Of a DNA stretch of 23,918 nucleotides, positions 14,912 to 23,278 are shown one piece after another. The notes below the pieces were generated by a model. It worked only from the letters and a program-made list of their open reading frames with translations, was not told the DNA's origin and did not search any database. The stretch lies in assembly GCA_002306315.1 (NCBI GenBank), contig DBRK01000032.1, positions 1-23,918 on the forward strand, in the 5' to 3' direction. Both the position numbers and the translations under genes were made by a program. This stretch comes from Patescibacteria group bacterium UBA1370. Its GTDB lineage: Bacteria > Patescibacteriota > Microgenomatia > UBA1400 > PJMF01. Position 1 is the first letter of the stretch. Every line of letters begins with the position of its first letter.

Positions 14912-15562
14912 TCAGCTGCCACTCAGCTCCTCTTTGAGAGCCGCCAGATTAGGGACGATGTAGATTTTCTTTCTTCGTCTAATGCTTTTATTTTTAATTA
15001 ATTGGTTAAGCTCGCGGGAAGCGGTCTCCCGGCTGGTACCTGCCAATGATGCGATTTGCTGCTGGGTTAAGGGCAAAGAAATTTCCAGCTGGCCTCGGGG
15101 TGTTTTATTGCCAAAACGGTTGGTCAGCATAATCAAGGTGGAAACGATTTTGTTTCTAGACGATCCGAGAATATTGTTGGAGATCTGTTGCAGCAAACCA
15201 TCAATGCCAGAAAATACTCTGGTCAGCAGGCTCTCCATGACTTCAGGATTGTCTTTGAGCATTTGCAGGGCATCTTGAGCCGGACAGCGTCGCAAGCTGA
15301 CGGGTGTCAGAGTGTAGTAAGAAAACGGATTTTGGCTTTTGGCCATGACTGCCATCATCGGGAAGAATGCCCCGGGTTTAAAAATTGTAAAAGATATCCG
15401 CTGCGAGTCGACGGTGGTAATGTATTGTTGGACGTAACCACTTTCTACCAGAAAAATATGACGCGGCGGGGTATCTATGGCGATGTGTTCGTTCTTGGCG
15501 TAGTGGATGAGGGGATATTTAGAAAAGAAGGCCTTAACGGTTTTTTCCGGAGAGACTTGCAT
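14912..15562 (-). CDS. Crp/FNR-family transcriptional regulator
   Basis: This 216-residue protein has a cyclic-nucleotide-binding-type beta barrel (about 20-110: IFLVESGYVQQYI, then KPGAFFPMMAVM), a dimerisation helix (105-135) and a Crp-type winged helix. The helix-turn-helix is LTQQQIASLAGTSRETASRELNQL (165-188). The cNMP-pocket arginine signature (RSA) is absent, and there is no N-terminal cysteine cluster for an Fe-S centre, so the effector is unknown. TATAAT ends 6 bases before the ATG. It is transcribed divergently from the RecB-type nuclease gene across a 127-base region that may hold its binding sites. Confidence 0.88.
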   Translation of the reverse strand: MQVSPEKTVKAFFSKYPLIHYAKNEHIAIDTPPRHIFLVESGYVQQYITTVDSQRISFTIFKPGAFFPMMAVMAKSQNPFSYYTLTPVSLRRCPAQDALQMLKDNPEVMESLLTRVFSGIDGLLQQISNNILGSSRNKIVSTLIMLTNRFGNKTPRGQLEISLPLTQQQIASLAGTSRETASRELNQLIKNKSIRRRKKIYIVPNLAALKEELSGS

Positions 15563-15568
15563 ATAAGT

Positions 15569-15574
15569 ATTATA
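15569..15574 (-). promoter_or_regulatory. -10 box of the crp-like gene (leaderless type)
   Basis: A perfect TATAAT on the minus strand lies 6 bases before the ATG at 15562. A weak CTGCAA stands 16 bases upstream as a possible -35. No Shine-Dalgarno sequence exists. Confidence 0.65.
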
Positions 15575-15651
15575 CTCCGAAAATCATATCTTGCAGGAGA
15601 GATTGATTCAAAAAAAATTCTAAGGCCTCTCTCTGCTCCATTCAGTTGCTT

Positions 15652-15681
15652 TTGCATTTATGTCAGAGTGCGATATATTAT
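15652..15681 (+). promoter_or_regulatory. Promoter of the RecB-type nuclease gene
   Basis: TTGCAT (15652-15657) is followed by TATATT (15674-15679, spacer 16) or TATTAT (15676-15681, spacer 18). The ATG at 15690 is 10 or 8 bases further on, with no ribosome-binding site, suggesting a near-leaderless mRNA. An ATG at 15660 lies inside the promoter spacer. Confidence 0.55.
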
Positions 15682-15689
15682 TAAGCACT

Positions 15690-16565
15690 ATGGCCCGAGA
15701 CAAATTTGCAGCCACCTGGGTTTCCCACTCAAAAATTAATGATTTTCTCACTTGTCCCCGAGCATACTATCTTAAACATGTTTATCGGGATCCGGACACC
15801 GGCAGCAAGATTCAATTAATGAGCCCATCTTTGGCGCTCGGCTCAGCTGTACATGAAGTGATTGAATCGCTTTCAAAGCTTCCTGCAGAAAACAGATTTA
15901 AGGTTTCTCTACTGGAGAAATTTGAAGATGCCTGGAAAAGAGTCAGCGGCAAACGCGGCGGCTTTTTCGACATCGATACCGAAGAATCCTACAAGGAAGA
16001 AGGCCGGACGATGCTGCGCCGAGTGATGGCCAACCCCGGCCCTGTAGCCAGATTAGCAGTGAAAATCAAGACAGACTTGCCATACTATTGGCTATCTGAG
16101 GAAGACGAAATAATTCTCTGTGGAAAAATTGACTGGTTGGAATATTTGCCGGAATCAGACAGCGTCCATATTCTTGACTTTAAAACCAGCAAGACTGAGG
16201 AAGACAGCAGTTCACTACAGTTGCCAATTTATTATTTATTAGTGCAGAACACCCAGCACCGGACAGTTTCCGGCGCCAGCTACTGGTATCTGCGTTTCCG
16301 CGATGAACCGGACGTGCAGGAATTGCCAGATTTGGAACAAGCTCATGAAACGGTACTGCAGGCGGCAAAGCGGATGAAAACTGCGACGAAGTTGGGCAAC
16401 CTGAAATGCCCCCATGGAGACCAAGGTTGTAGGTCTTGCAGGCTCATGGAGCAGATCGTTCTTGGTGAAGCGGAGTTGGTTGGCACCACCGAATATGGTC
16501 AAAAGATTTTCGTCTTACCGCAAAAGGAAGACGGTGACATCACCCATGAGAGCGTGGTTTTGTAA
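15690..16565 (+). CDS. PD-(D/E)XK nuclease of the RecB/Cas4-like type with four-cysteine cluster
   Basis: The protein has 291 residues from the ATG at 15690, preferred over 15660, which lies inside the predicted promoter. Nuclease motifs are clear: GSAVHEVIE (His55), GKIDWLE (Asp148), ILDFKTSK (Asp163, Lys165) and QLPIYYLL (Gln177). Cys22 in FLTCPRAYYLKHV and Cys240, Cys247 and Cys250 in KCPHGDQGCRSC have the one-plus-three spacing that holds a 4Fe-4S cluster in Cas4 and AddB nucleases. No helicase, Cas gene or CRISPR array is visible, so it is a stand-alone nuclease, probably in DNA repair or end processing. It ends 3 bases from the leftward DUF202 gene. Confidence 0.88.
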   Translation: MARDKFAATWVSHSKINDFLTCPRAYYLKHVYRDPDTGSKIQLMSPSLALGSAVHEVIESLSKLPAENRFKVSLLEKFEDAWKRVSGKRGGFFDIDTEESYKEEGRTMLRRVMANPGPVARLAVKIKTDLPYYWLSEEDEIILCGKIDWLEYLPESDSVHILDFKTSKTEEDSSSLQLPIYYLLVQNTQHRTVSGASYWYLRFRDEPDVQELPDLEQAHETVLQAAKRMKTATKLGNLKCPHGDQGCRSCRLMEQIVLGEAELVGTTEYGQKIFVLPQKEDGDITHESVVL

Positions 16566-16568
16566 GCG

Positions 16569-16922
16569 TTAAGTAGTTTCCCGGCGTTCCAGATGCAGCA
16601 ATGCAAAGATTTTTTGAACCTTGCTGTCCGGCAGGTGATAGCCGTGCTGCAACCGGTATAAAGGCAGACTGGACTTGGCAAAGTGACTAAAGCCGACTGC
16701 AAACACCACTATGCTGGTGCCGAGCAGCAACAGGGAAGCTAAAGTAGTCAGCCAATGATTGGAGAGTTGAAAAAGTGTGCCGCCGACAGCGATCAGACCA
16801 ACCATTGTCCGGGCGTATGAGAGCAGGGTGCGTTCGTGCGCTAGCAGAGTTCGGTCTACAGCCAGCTGGTCACGCAACGTCAACTCTGTCGAACTGTAGT
16901 GGTCGTACACAGATTTTGTCAT
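16569..16922 (-). CDS. DUF202 (YidH-type) membrane protein
   Basis: This 117-residue protein has the family signature LAHERTLLSYARTM (27-40) followed by two membrane segments (about 40-53 and 58-80). The basic C-terminal tail is cytosolic by the positive-inside rule. The biochemical role of DUF202 proteins is unknown. The gene stands alone between convergent and divergent neighbours. No clear promoter or ribosome-binding site is seen before the ATG. Confidence 0.8.
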   Translation of the reverse strand: MTKSVYDHYSSTELTLRDQLAVDRTLLAHERTLLSYARTMVGLIAVGGTLFQLSNHWLTTLASLLLLGTSIVVFAVGFSHFAKSSLPLYRLQHGYHLPDSKVQKIFALLHLERRETT

Positions 16923-17029
16923 GAAATATCAGCACAATGAAATTGAACCACGAACATAGTAAACCCGTTGATTTTATTGCACAACCCCCTTTTGAAACTT
17001 TTCAGCTCGATTGCCAATGACAACTTTTG

Positions 17030-17035
17030 TATACT
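17030..17035 (+). promoter_or_regulatory. -10 box of the DUF5665-like gene (leaderless type)
   Basis: TATACT stands 7 bases before the ATG at 17043. No convincing -35 is seen at 16-18 bases. Confidence 0.5.
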
Positions 17036-17042
17036 AGAAATA

Positions 17043-17315
17043 ATGACAGAAAACACCTCTCCCAACTCGGATGCCGATCTGAAAAAAACTTTGACCGAAA
17101 TCAACGAACGGCTGAAGAAACGCACTTCGTTTAAGTATATTTTCTTTTATTCCCTTGTTCAGGGCATTGGGTCAGTGATTGGCGCCACCCTGATAGCTGG
17201 AGTCTTAGTCGCGATTGCTGTCAAGATCTTAATGTCCTTTTCCTCAATTCCTATTATCGACCAGCTTTACAGCATGTATGGTTTGAATGAGTCTTTTGAA
17301 AATTTCAATAAATAA
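17043..17315 (+). CDS. Small membrane protein, DUF5665-like
   Basis: The protein has 90 residues from the ATG at 17043, placed 7 bases after a TATACT box. A charged N-terminal helix (11-28, LKKTLTEINERLKKR) is followed by FKYIFFYSLVQGIGSVIGATL and one long or two short membrane segments (about 32-65). The arrangement, including the glycine-rich GIGSVIGAT, resembles DUF5665 proteins; this is a pattern match by eye. Function is unknown. It is convergent with the 17346-18605 gene, and no terminator is seen in the 30-base gap. Confidence 0.65.
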   Translation: MTENTSPNSDADLKKTLTEINERLKKRTSFKYIFFYSLVQGIGSVIGATLIAGVLVAIAVKILMSFSSIPIIDQLYSMYGLNESFENFNK

Positions 17316-17345
17316 GAATTGAATAAGGTTGGGGTTGTTCAAATA

Positions 17346-18605
17346 TCAGCCATTCATGTGCGCCGGTTTGTGGTTATACCTGGTTTTTGCGGCAATTTGC
17401 TTGGAGGTCAGGCTCTTGATAGCTTTGGCGGCGACTACGTCGCCGCCGGCAGCCAGCACCCAGTGTACCAGCCAGGGAACGATGTTGCCGACACGTTTGG
17501 CATTGCGGATTGGATAGGAATAGGGCACTGAGTGGTCGAGAATAAATCCCAGGCGGCGAATTTCCGGTTGGATATACAGTCTTTCGACTCGGCGTTCTCT
17601 GATGGCGTCAGTAACATCCTTCCAGCCGGTAACAAAATTTGTAAATTTTTCTTTATCCTGCAAAAACTGACTTTTTATCGCCGCGCTGATGTGTTCCTCA
17701 ATCCGATTTTCTGTGTCGGTGAGAAGCTGGTTTTTTGTGTTGATGACTTTGTTGACCAGAATCGGTTCGAAGCTTAGGCGACCGCTAAATAATGTTGTCG
17801 CCCAACGATCGACATAAGGTCCAAAATCGCTGCTGTAGTACACCACAGCATTTTTCCAAGTCAGATCATCGCCAAAGAGCTTCATCACTTCCGTTTCCAG
17901 GTCCGCTAATAAGGCCTTATCGGCGCTGATTTGGCGCTTTTCGACTGTTTTGGTGCCGCTGCCTTGATGAATACCACCGGCATCGACTGCGTGGCGGCCT
18001 AAATATTCTTTGGGAGTTGGCTCGTTGTATTGGTTGGGGATTTTTTTCACTGTTTCCAGACGCTTGCCTTTGAGGGTATTGAGAATTGCCAGCTCGTTTT
18101 CTAGCTGGCAGATAATGGCAATATTTGTTTTACGGATCATACGAAACAAGATTGAGAGATCAAAAATCTTGCCCACGTAAATATGAGTATCCGGTTCGTT
18201 GTAAAGAGCAGCAATGAGAGAAAAAAGACTGGGAAATTCCTGTTTACCTTTCGGACTGGATTTCTCCAGCTCTTCAGCGTTGAATTTCAGATACAAGGCA
18301 AAGCCTTCCTCCCGCTCTTTCAGGTTGCTGACGAGTTTCAGGGCATGGTCGGTAACCACTTCATGCATCCGAGACAAGTGCGCCAGTTTGGAGTGGCTGC
18401 GCAGCCCTTTGAGGATATGAGACTTTAGCCTGGTTAAAACGTTATCGAGCGGCAGTTGACCGGCTTTTTCATAGAGGGTGATTGAGTACGTGTTGTCGGC
18501 AACAGCGCTTTGGTTATATTCTGTTAACTGTTTAACCAAGCTAGTAAGCTGCAGCACGTCAGCATCCTTTCTCAGAGTGAGTGCGTGTGGTTCTTGTTGA
18601 ATCAC
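17346..18605 (-). CDS. Possible baeRF-type (eRF1-related) protein, otherwise hypothetical
   Basis: This 419-residue soluble protein starts with GTG and has no signal or membrane segment. The first part (20-110) is helical. The middle (140-200) has an alpha/beta segment FRMIRKTNIAIICQLENELAI followed by GKRLETVKKIP, and a glycine-rich loop DAGGIHQGSG. The last part has KNAVVYYSSDFGPYVDRW and VTDAIRERRVERLYIQPE. The order of these elements resembles the bacterial/archaeal eRF1-like (baeRF) proteins, which carry a loop of this kind and end with an A-I-RE-RVE-L motif. That family is linked to ribosome-associated functions but is little characterised. The match is by eye and uncertain. TATATT upstream could be a -10; no Shine-Dalgarno sequence is seen. 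Confidence 0.5.
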   Translation of the reverse strand: MIQQEPHALTLRKDADVLQLTSLVKQLTEYNQSAVADNTYSITLYEKAGQLPLDNVLTRLKSHILKGLRSHSKLAHLSRMHEVVTDHALKLVSNLKEREEGFALYLKFNAEELEKSSPKGKQEFPSLFSLIAALYNEPDTHIYVGKIFDLSILFRMIRKTNIAIICQLENELAILNTLKGKRLETVKKIPNQYNEPTPKEYLGRHAVDAGGIHQGSGTKTVEKRQISADKALLADLETEVMKLFGDDLTWKNAVVYYSSDFGPYVDRWATTLFSGRLSFEPILVNKVINTKNQLLTDTENRIEEHISAAIKSQFLQDKEKFTNFVTGWKDVTDAIRERRVERLYIQPEIRRLGFILDHSVPYSYPIRNAKRVGNIVPWLVHWVLAAGGDVVAAKAIKSLTSKQIAAKTRYNHKPAHMNG

Positions 18606-18670
18606 TATAAAAAGCTACGGTCAATTTCAAATATAGTTTCCGTAACAGGCCTGTAAGAGGGTGATATGGA

Positions 18671-18706
18671 AAATAAAAAGCCCTGGAAGTTTTTCCAGGG
18701 TTTTTT
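18671..18706. terminator. Bidirectional intrinsic terminator
   Basis: CCCTGG (18681-18686) pairs with CCAGGG (18695-18700), flanked by AAATAAAAAG on the left and T6 on the right. It ends the leftward 18858-19319 gene. The rest of the 252-base gap (18606-18857) holds no gene that I can support. Confidence 0.85.
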
Positions 18707-18857
18707 ATCTGTCCAGCTGCCTGCTTGTAATTTCACACCATACGGGGAGCGGGTGAGAATCCAAAACAGGTTGGGTAAGAGTTATGTAACAATATTTCTA
18801 TTTTGATGCCTTAGTTAGTTATTGATGCAAAAGGATGGAGTTTTGCAGGTGTTGCGA

Positions 18858-19319
18858 CTAACCGAGGTCTTGAGGTTTGCCTATTTCCTGCAGTTTATCT
18901 GCAAGTGGTTTGTCCGGCAGTTGATCTGCGTCCAGCCCTTCGTTATTGGCAGCGAGCAGGCTGGTCAGGATTTGGTTGGCTTCTTTGGCTTTTTCAATTG
19001 GTAGGAAATTTACAAATGGCGGCAGCGAGTTGGGCAGGAAAGTAAGGCCCTTTACTTCTACCTCCAGACTGGCAAAAAGAATACTGATTGATACCCGACT
19101 GGAAATGATGTCCTCAAGCATGATTGGGATAATCTCTTCGACCCAAAAAAAGTGCCGGTATATGAAATCAACCCGCTTGCGATAGATGATTATTTTGTCA
19201 GGAAAAAGGTCAAATGGAAAAACTGCCGAAACAGTATATAGCGGCTGGCCAATATCTTTTTCCAGCTCATCTACCGCTGCTGCCTGTTCATTTCTGGTAA
19301 TTGTCGGATTTGTTGTCAT
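18858..19319 (-). CDS. Hypothetical protein, possibly PH-like
   Basis: This 153-residue protein has no signal peptide. A beta-rich core (about 25-115) with FPDKIIIYRKRVDFIYRHFF, VEEIIPIMLEDIISSRVSI and SLEVEVKG resembles a bacterial PH-like domain, in which a membrane- or protein-binding barrel is followed by a helix (here KAKEANQILTSLLAANNEG). The resemblance is only to the strand pattern. It has its own terminator downstream and lies divergent from the histidine kinase gene. The regulatory relation to its neighbours is unclear. Confidence 0.6.
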   Translation of the reverse strand: MTTNPTITRNEQAAAVDELEKDIGQPLYTVSAVFPFDLFPDKIIIYRKRVDFIYRHFFWVEEIIPIMLEDIISSRVSISILFASLEVEVKGLTFLPNSLPPFVNFLPIEKAKEANQILTSLLAANNEGLDADQLPDKPLADKLQEIGKPQDLG

Positions 19320-19373
19320 GGAGATTGGTAAGGTAGTATGCAGTATTTGTGTATGATCAGAGTATGATTGCCA

Positions 19374-19402
19374 TTACAGCCGGGTAAAGCGTGTTGTACA
19401 AT
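19374..19402 (+). promoter_or_regulatory. Promoter of the histidine kinase operon
   Basis: TTACAG (19374-19379), a 17-base spacer and TACAAT (19397-19402) precede the kinase ATG by 62 bases. Unlike most promoters here this would give a real 5' leader of about 55 bases, but without an evident Shine-Dalgarno sequence. Confidence 0.5.
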
Positions 19403-19464
19403 ACAATCAGGAAGTATGATCAATGATTTGCAGCTTAATACTGGTTTATTAACTGATCAAAAAA

Positions 19465-20595
19465 ATGTTACAGAAATTTGCAGAACTGGCTAAAAAGCCT
19501 TGGTTGAGGATTGGTTTTTCCTATCTTTTCATGTTTCTGTGCGTAGCCTTGTTTGTGTGGTTAAAATTGATGGTTTTGGGTGGGGTCTCGCGCGACACGC
19601 CGTATTTGTTTATTCTGTTCAGCGTTTTTATCAGCGCTTTTTATGGCGGTTTTGGGCCGGGAGTAGCCGCGACTTTGCTCTCGTTGGTGGCAATTTATTA
19701 TTATTTTTTACCGCCATATTTTGAATTTGACCTGCTTTACACTTCTGATTTTGAAGAAATTATTACTTACATTATGGTTGGTTTTGCTTTCAGCTGGCTT
19801 CTTGACCAGCAACGCGAGTATAAATCCGACCTTGAAAAGATCATCGATAGACGTACCGGCCAGTTACACAAGGCTAACGAGGAGTTGCAGCGCAGCAACA
19901 AAGAGCTCGAGGATTTTGCTTATATTGCTTCACACGATCTGCAGGAACCGCTGCGGAAAATTCTTGCCTTTGGCGATAGGTTTGAGAGCAGGTACAAGGA
20001 CCAGCTGTCCGAGGATGCTATTGAGTATTTAGACCGGATGTTGCGATCCGCCCAAAGGATGCGGGTGCTGGTTGAGGGTTTGCTGACATATGCCCGGGTG
20101 GCTTCTAAGGATATTCCCTACCGTCAGGTAGAGTTGCAGTCGCTAATCAGAGAAGTGTTGGATGATATGGAGGTGACTATCGAGGAACAAAAAGCCGAAG
20201 TAGTTGTTCATGAACTGCCGGCAGTAGAGGCCAATCCCATTCAGCTGACCCAGGTGTTTCAAAACCTGATAGGCAACAGCCTCAAATTTCACAAACCCAA
20301 CGAACCGGCCAGAGTCAATATCGAGGGTGAGATCATTGAAGACGGTGAGCAAAAGAAGTACGCCAGAGTTAGGGTTGCAGATCAGGGCATAGGCATTCCT
20401 GATGAGTACCAGGACAAAATCTTTAACATTTTTCAGCGGCTGCATGGCCGGTCGGCATATGAGGGCACTGGTATTGGTTTGGCGGTGGTGAGGCGGATTA
20501 TTGAGAGGCATAATGGAGCGATTAGGGTTTTTAGCAAAGAGGGCAAGGGAACAACCTTTGAAATGGATTTGCCGCTTGTACATCGTCATAAATAA
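19465..20595 (+). CDS. Sensor histidine kinase with DUF4118 membrane domain
   Basis: This 376-residue protein has a DUF4118-type membrane region with three to four segments (16-113), as in KdpD, then a coiled coil (118-150). The HisKA domain has its H box at FAYIASHDLQEPLRKI (His157). The ATPase domain has N box QNLIGNSLKFH (267-271), G1 DQGIGIP (306-312) and G2 GTGIGLAVV (334-342). It is expected to autophosphorylate on His157. There is no extracytoplasmic sensor domain, so the signal is probably sensed in the membrane. The single-domain regulator gene follows 57 bases later and is the likely partner. The H-box style (DLQEPLRKI) is that of phytochrome-like kinases that often pair with Rcp1-type regulators. 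Confidence 0.92.
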   Translation: MLQKFAELAKKPWLRIGFSYLFMFLCVALFVWLKLMVLGGVSRDTPYLFILFSVFISAFYGGFGPGVAATLLSLVAIYYYFLPPYFEFDLLYTSDFEEIITYIMVGFAFSWLLDQQREYKSDLEKIIDRRTGQLHKANEELQRSNKELEDFAYIASHDLQEPLRKILAFGDRFESRYKDQLSEDAIEYLDRMLRSAQRMRVLVEGLLTYARVASKDIPYRQVELQSLIREVLDDMEVTIEEQKAEVVVHELPAVEANPIQLTQVFQNLIGNSLKFHKPNEPARVNIEGEIIEDGEQKKYARVRVADQGIGIPDEYQDKIFNIFQRLHGRSAYEGTGIGLAVVRRIIERHNGAIRVFSKEGKGTTFEMDLPLVHRHK

Positions 20596-20652
20596 AAAAG
20601 TATGAAATATAGGACAAATATTGGTATAACTAGTGCCGGAAGAATTGCTAGC

Positions 20653-21105
20653 ATGAAAGAAGAACCAGCCATAATCTTATTAGCCGAGGATGATCCAGAC
20701 GACATACTCCTGACTCAAGAGGCAATCGAGGAGAGTAATATTGCCGGCTCATTGGAGGTGGTTCATGATGGGGCTGAGCTGCTGGACTATCTGCGGGGTA
20801 CGGGAGTGCATAAGAAACGCAAGAACCAACCACTGCCGACACTTATTTTGTTAGATTTGAACATGCCTAAAATTGATGGCAGAGAGGTTCTTCAGCAAAT
20901 CAAAGCCGATCCTAAGCTGCGGATCATTCCTATCGTAGTGTTGACAACATCGAGATTGCCAGAAGATGTGGTCACTTCTTATAAATTGGGGGTAAATTCA
21001 TTTATTACCAAGCCGGTAAAGTTTGAAGATTTTGTGGATATTATGAAAACGATTGGCAAATATTGGTTCGAGACTGTAGAATTGCCGGTGGTCAGGAAGA
21101 AGTAG
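20653..21105 (+). CDS. Single-domain response regulator (Rcp1/CheY-like)
   Basis: The protein has 150 residues from the ATG at 20653; an ATG at 20602 would add a 17-residue tail of unusual composition, and the choice is not certain. The receiver residues are all present: Asp13/Asp14 (LLAEDDPDDILL), phospho-acceptor Asp68 (ILLDLNMPKIDG), Thr98 and Lys120 (ITKPVKFEDF). The extended loop before Asp68 is typical of Rcp1-type regulators. No output domain exists, so it acts by protein contact or phosphotransfer. It lies between two kinase genes, and the next gene starts 8 bases after its stop. Confidence 0.9.
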   Translation: MKEEPAIILLAEDDPDDILLTQEAIEESNIAGSLEVVHDGAELLDYLRGTGVHKKRKNQPLPTLILLDLNMPKIDGREVLQQIKADPKLRIIPIVVLTTSRLPEDVVTSYKLGVNSFITKPVKFEDFVDIMKTIGKYWFETVELPVVRKK

Positions 21106-21113
21106 GCAGTGGT

Positions 21114-22607
21114 GTGATAGAAAAAGAACAAGTTACCGTCGTTGTCATTGAAGATGATCCTGACGACGCTTTCATCATTCAGGACTTGCTTAGTGATTCC
21201 CGCTTTTTGGACGCCACAGTCATAGTTGCCTCCACTTATGCAGAAGGTATGGCAGAGCTAGACAAAAACTGTGGTGATGTTTACCTGATTGATCAGCACC
21301 TCGGCGCTGGGCTGGGCGTTTCCCTGATAGAGGAAGCGCGCCGGCGCGGCATCAAAAAACCCCTGATCTTGTTAACCGGCAACGACAGTCCCGAAGTCGA
21401 CCAGGAGGCTCAGCGCGCCGGCGCTAATGATTACATTGTTAAGTTTGAGCTGACCACCTCGATGCTGGAGCGGACGATCCGTTATGGTATTGCTCAGTGG
21501 CTGCTGTTTAAAAACCAAGAGCAACTATTGGGGGAAATGTTGGCCAGGCGTGAGGCAGAAAAACGTGAAGCTCAATGGCACCTGCTCAGCGAAACATTGC
21601 CCTACGGTTTGTGGCTGACCGATGCCGAAGGAAAGATTGAATATATCAGCTGCAGTTTCCTGAAATTAATGCATTGCCACGCTGGTGATGATATATCAGA
21701 CTTAGAATTTGCTGACTTGTTGCCCAAAAAACTTCGGCAGCGCTGGCAGCGGACGCTGGAGCGGGGCACCCCTTGGAATGAAGACATAGAGGTTACCTCT
21801 GAGAAGGGTAATACCATATACATCCTGTCACGCGGCATGCCGGTTCACAACCACGCCGGCGAGACTATCCAGTGGGTGGGTATAAACTTGGATGTGACCC
21901 AGGAGAAACGGTTGGAGAAACGGAAGGACGAATTTCTGAAGATTGCCAGCCATGAGTTGAAATCACCGATTACCAGCATTATTTCCAGCCTTTATATACT
22001 TCGAGATGAACTGGGTAAAAGCGACCAGCAAATTGGTTTGGAATACGTCGGCAGAATGCAACGTCAGCTAAACAATTTAACTCAGCTGGTAGAAGACTTG
22101 CTCGACCTCTCCAAAATCGAGATGGATAAGCTGTCTTATCACCCCCAAATCATCAACTTGCGCGAGCTGATTCACGAAGTCGTCGAGATGATGTCGGCGC
22201 AAGCTACCCACGCCATTGAGTTAGATATGCCAGAGGATGTTTATCTGGAAGCCGATCGTCACCGGCTCAGTCAGGTCTTGGTCAATCTCCTCAGCAATGC
22301 TATTAAGTTTTCTCCAGATAAAGACCATGTTAGCCTGACAGTGAAGCCGGAAGAGGAGATGATCGTCATTCAGGTATCTGACCAGGGCATCGGCATCCCT
22401 GAAAAAGAACTGCCACGGGTTTTTGACAAATTCTTTTCAGGCGAAGAAGACCAGGCGAGGAAAATTACAGGTTTGGGATTAGGACTGTTTTTAACCAAGA
22501 AAATTGTCGACTTGCACCACGGGTCAATTTCTGTCACCAGCGAAGTTGGCAAGGGCACTACTTTTACGGTGATTCTGCCTATAAGGCAAACTAAAACTAC
22601 TCTTTAA
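21114..22607 (+). CDS. Hybrid REC-PAS-histidine kinase
   Basis: The protein has 497 residues from the GTG at 21114, just after the previous stop; a start at 21063 overlapping the regulator gene is possible. Domains in order: receiver (7-125; Asp14, phospho-acceptor Asp60 in YLIDQHLGAG, Thr88, Lys110); helical linker (126-155); PAS (156-265); HisKA with His280 in KIASHELKSPITSI; ATPase with N box NLLSNAIKF (391-399), G1 DQGIGIP (423-429) and G2 GLGLGLFL (453-460). No membrane segments. The receiver at the N terminus suggests that an upstream kinase controls this one. Its 3' end overlaps the convergent OmpR-type gene by 11 bases. Confidence 0.9.
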   Translation: MIEKEQVTVVVIEDDPDDAFIIQDLLSDSRFLDATVIVASTYAEGMAELDKNCGDVYLIDQHLGAGLGVSLIEEARRRGIKKPLILLTGNDSPEVDQEAQRAGANDYIVKFELTTSMLERTIRYGIAQWLLFKNQEQLLGEMLARREAEKREAQWHLLSETLPYGLWLTDAEGKIEYISCSFLKLMHCHAGDDISDLEFADLLPKKLRQRWQRTLERGTPWNEDIEVTSEKGNTIYILSRGMPVHNHAGETIQWVGINLDVTQEKRLEKRKDEFLKIASHELKSPITSIISSLYILRDELGKSDQQIGLEYVGRMQRQLNNLTQLVEDLLDLSKIEMDKLSYHPQIINLRELIHEVVEMMSAQATHAIELDMPEDVYLEADRHRLSQVLVNLLSNAIKFSPDKDHVSLTVKPEEEMIVIQVSDQGIGIPEKELPRVFDKFFSGEEDQARKITGLGLGLFLTKKIVDLHHGSISVTSEVGKGTTFTVILPIRQTKTTL

Positions 22608-23271
22608 GCATGTAACCAAAACCCCTAACGGAATGGATAAGCTTGGGTTTGTTGTCGTCTTTGTCAATTTTTTTCCTGAGATAACCAACGTAGACATCCA
22701 CCACCCGGGTTTCAATCTCCGGGGACGACTCCCAGATGCGGGCAATGATCATCTCCCGGGTCAGCACCTGATTGGGATTAGTCATAAAGTAGTGAAGCAG
22801 CTTGTACTCCTGGGGAGAAAGGTCGATGCTTTCTTCACCGCGTTTGACTTCGTGGGTTTTGGGATCCAGGGTTAAGTCGCCGACTTGCAACATTTCGTCG
22901 TCAGAGTCAACCGTCCGCAGCCGGGCATGAACCCTGGCTTTGAGCACTTCAGGCTCAAAAGGCTTGGTCATGTAATCATCGGCGCCAAGATTCAGGCCAC
23001 GGGCCAGGTCGCGGGAAGTATCCCGGGCAGTCAACATCAGCACCTGCGTTTCCGGTCGCATATCCTTGATGCGTTCGCAAACGCTTTCGCCATCAATATC
23101 TGGGAGATTTAAGTCAAGAACGACTAGGTCTGGGGATACTTTTTCAACTAAATCGAGGCCTTCAATGCCTTTGCCGGCGGTATAGACGGTATGGCCTTGG
23201 TCAATCAACAGTTTTGCAACGAAATCTCTAATATCCTTCTCATCTTCTATTACCAAAATTATCGCATTCAT
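22597..23271 (-). CDS. OmpR/PhoB-family response regulator
   Basis: This 224-residue protein has a receiver domain (1-118; Asp10, phospho-acceptor Asp53 in VVLDLNLPDIDG, Thr81, Lys103) and a winged-helix DNA-binding domain (126-222; LSPQEYKLLHYFM, VLTREMIIARIW, RVVDVYVGYLRKKID, VRGFGYML). It is the only DNA-binding output in the signalling cluster and is likely controlled by one of the two kinases encoded head-on to it. OmpR-type regulators bind direct repeats of about 11 bases. Its own promoter has an extended TGCTATAAT -10 ending 7 bases before the ATG, with a perfect 13-base palindrome near the -35. Confidence 0.93.
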   Translation of the reverse strand: MNAIILVIEDEKDIRDFVAKLLIDQGHTVYTAGKGIEGLDLVEKVSPDLVVLDLNLPDIDGESVCERIKDMRPETQVLMLTARDTSRDLARGLNLGADDYMTKPFEPEVLKARVHARLRTVDSDDEMLQVGDLTLDPKTHEVKRGEESIDLSPQEYKLLHYFMTNPNQVLTREMIIARIWESSPEIETRVVDVYVGYLRKKIDKDDNKPKLIHSVRGFGYMLKE

Positions 23272-23278
23272 AACAAAA

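Noticed and set aside
18822..19004. 60-codon plus-strand frame in the gap near 18.8 kb
   Set aside because: It overlaps the end of the leftward 18858-19319 gene, lacks a ribosome-binding site and has no recognisable features.
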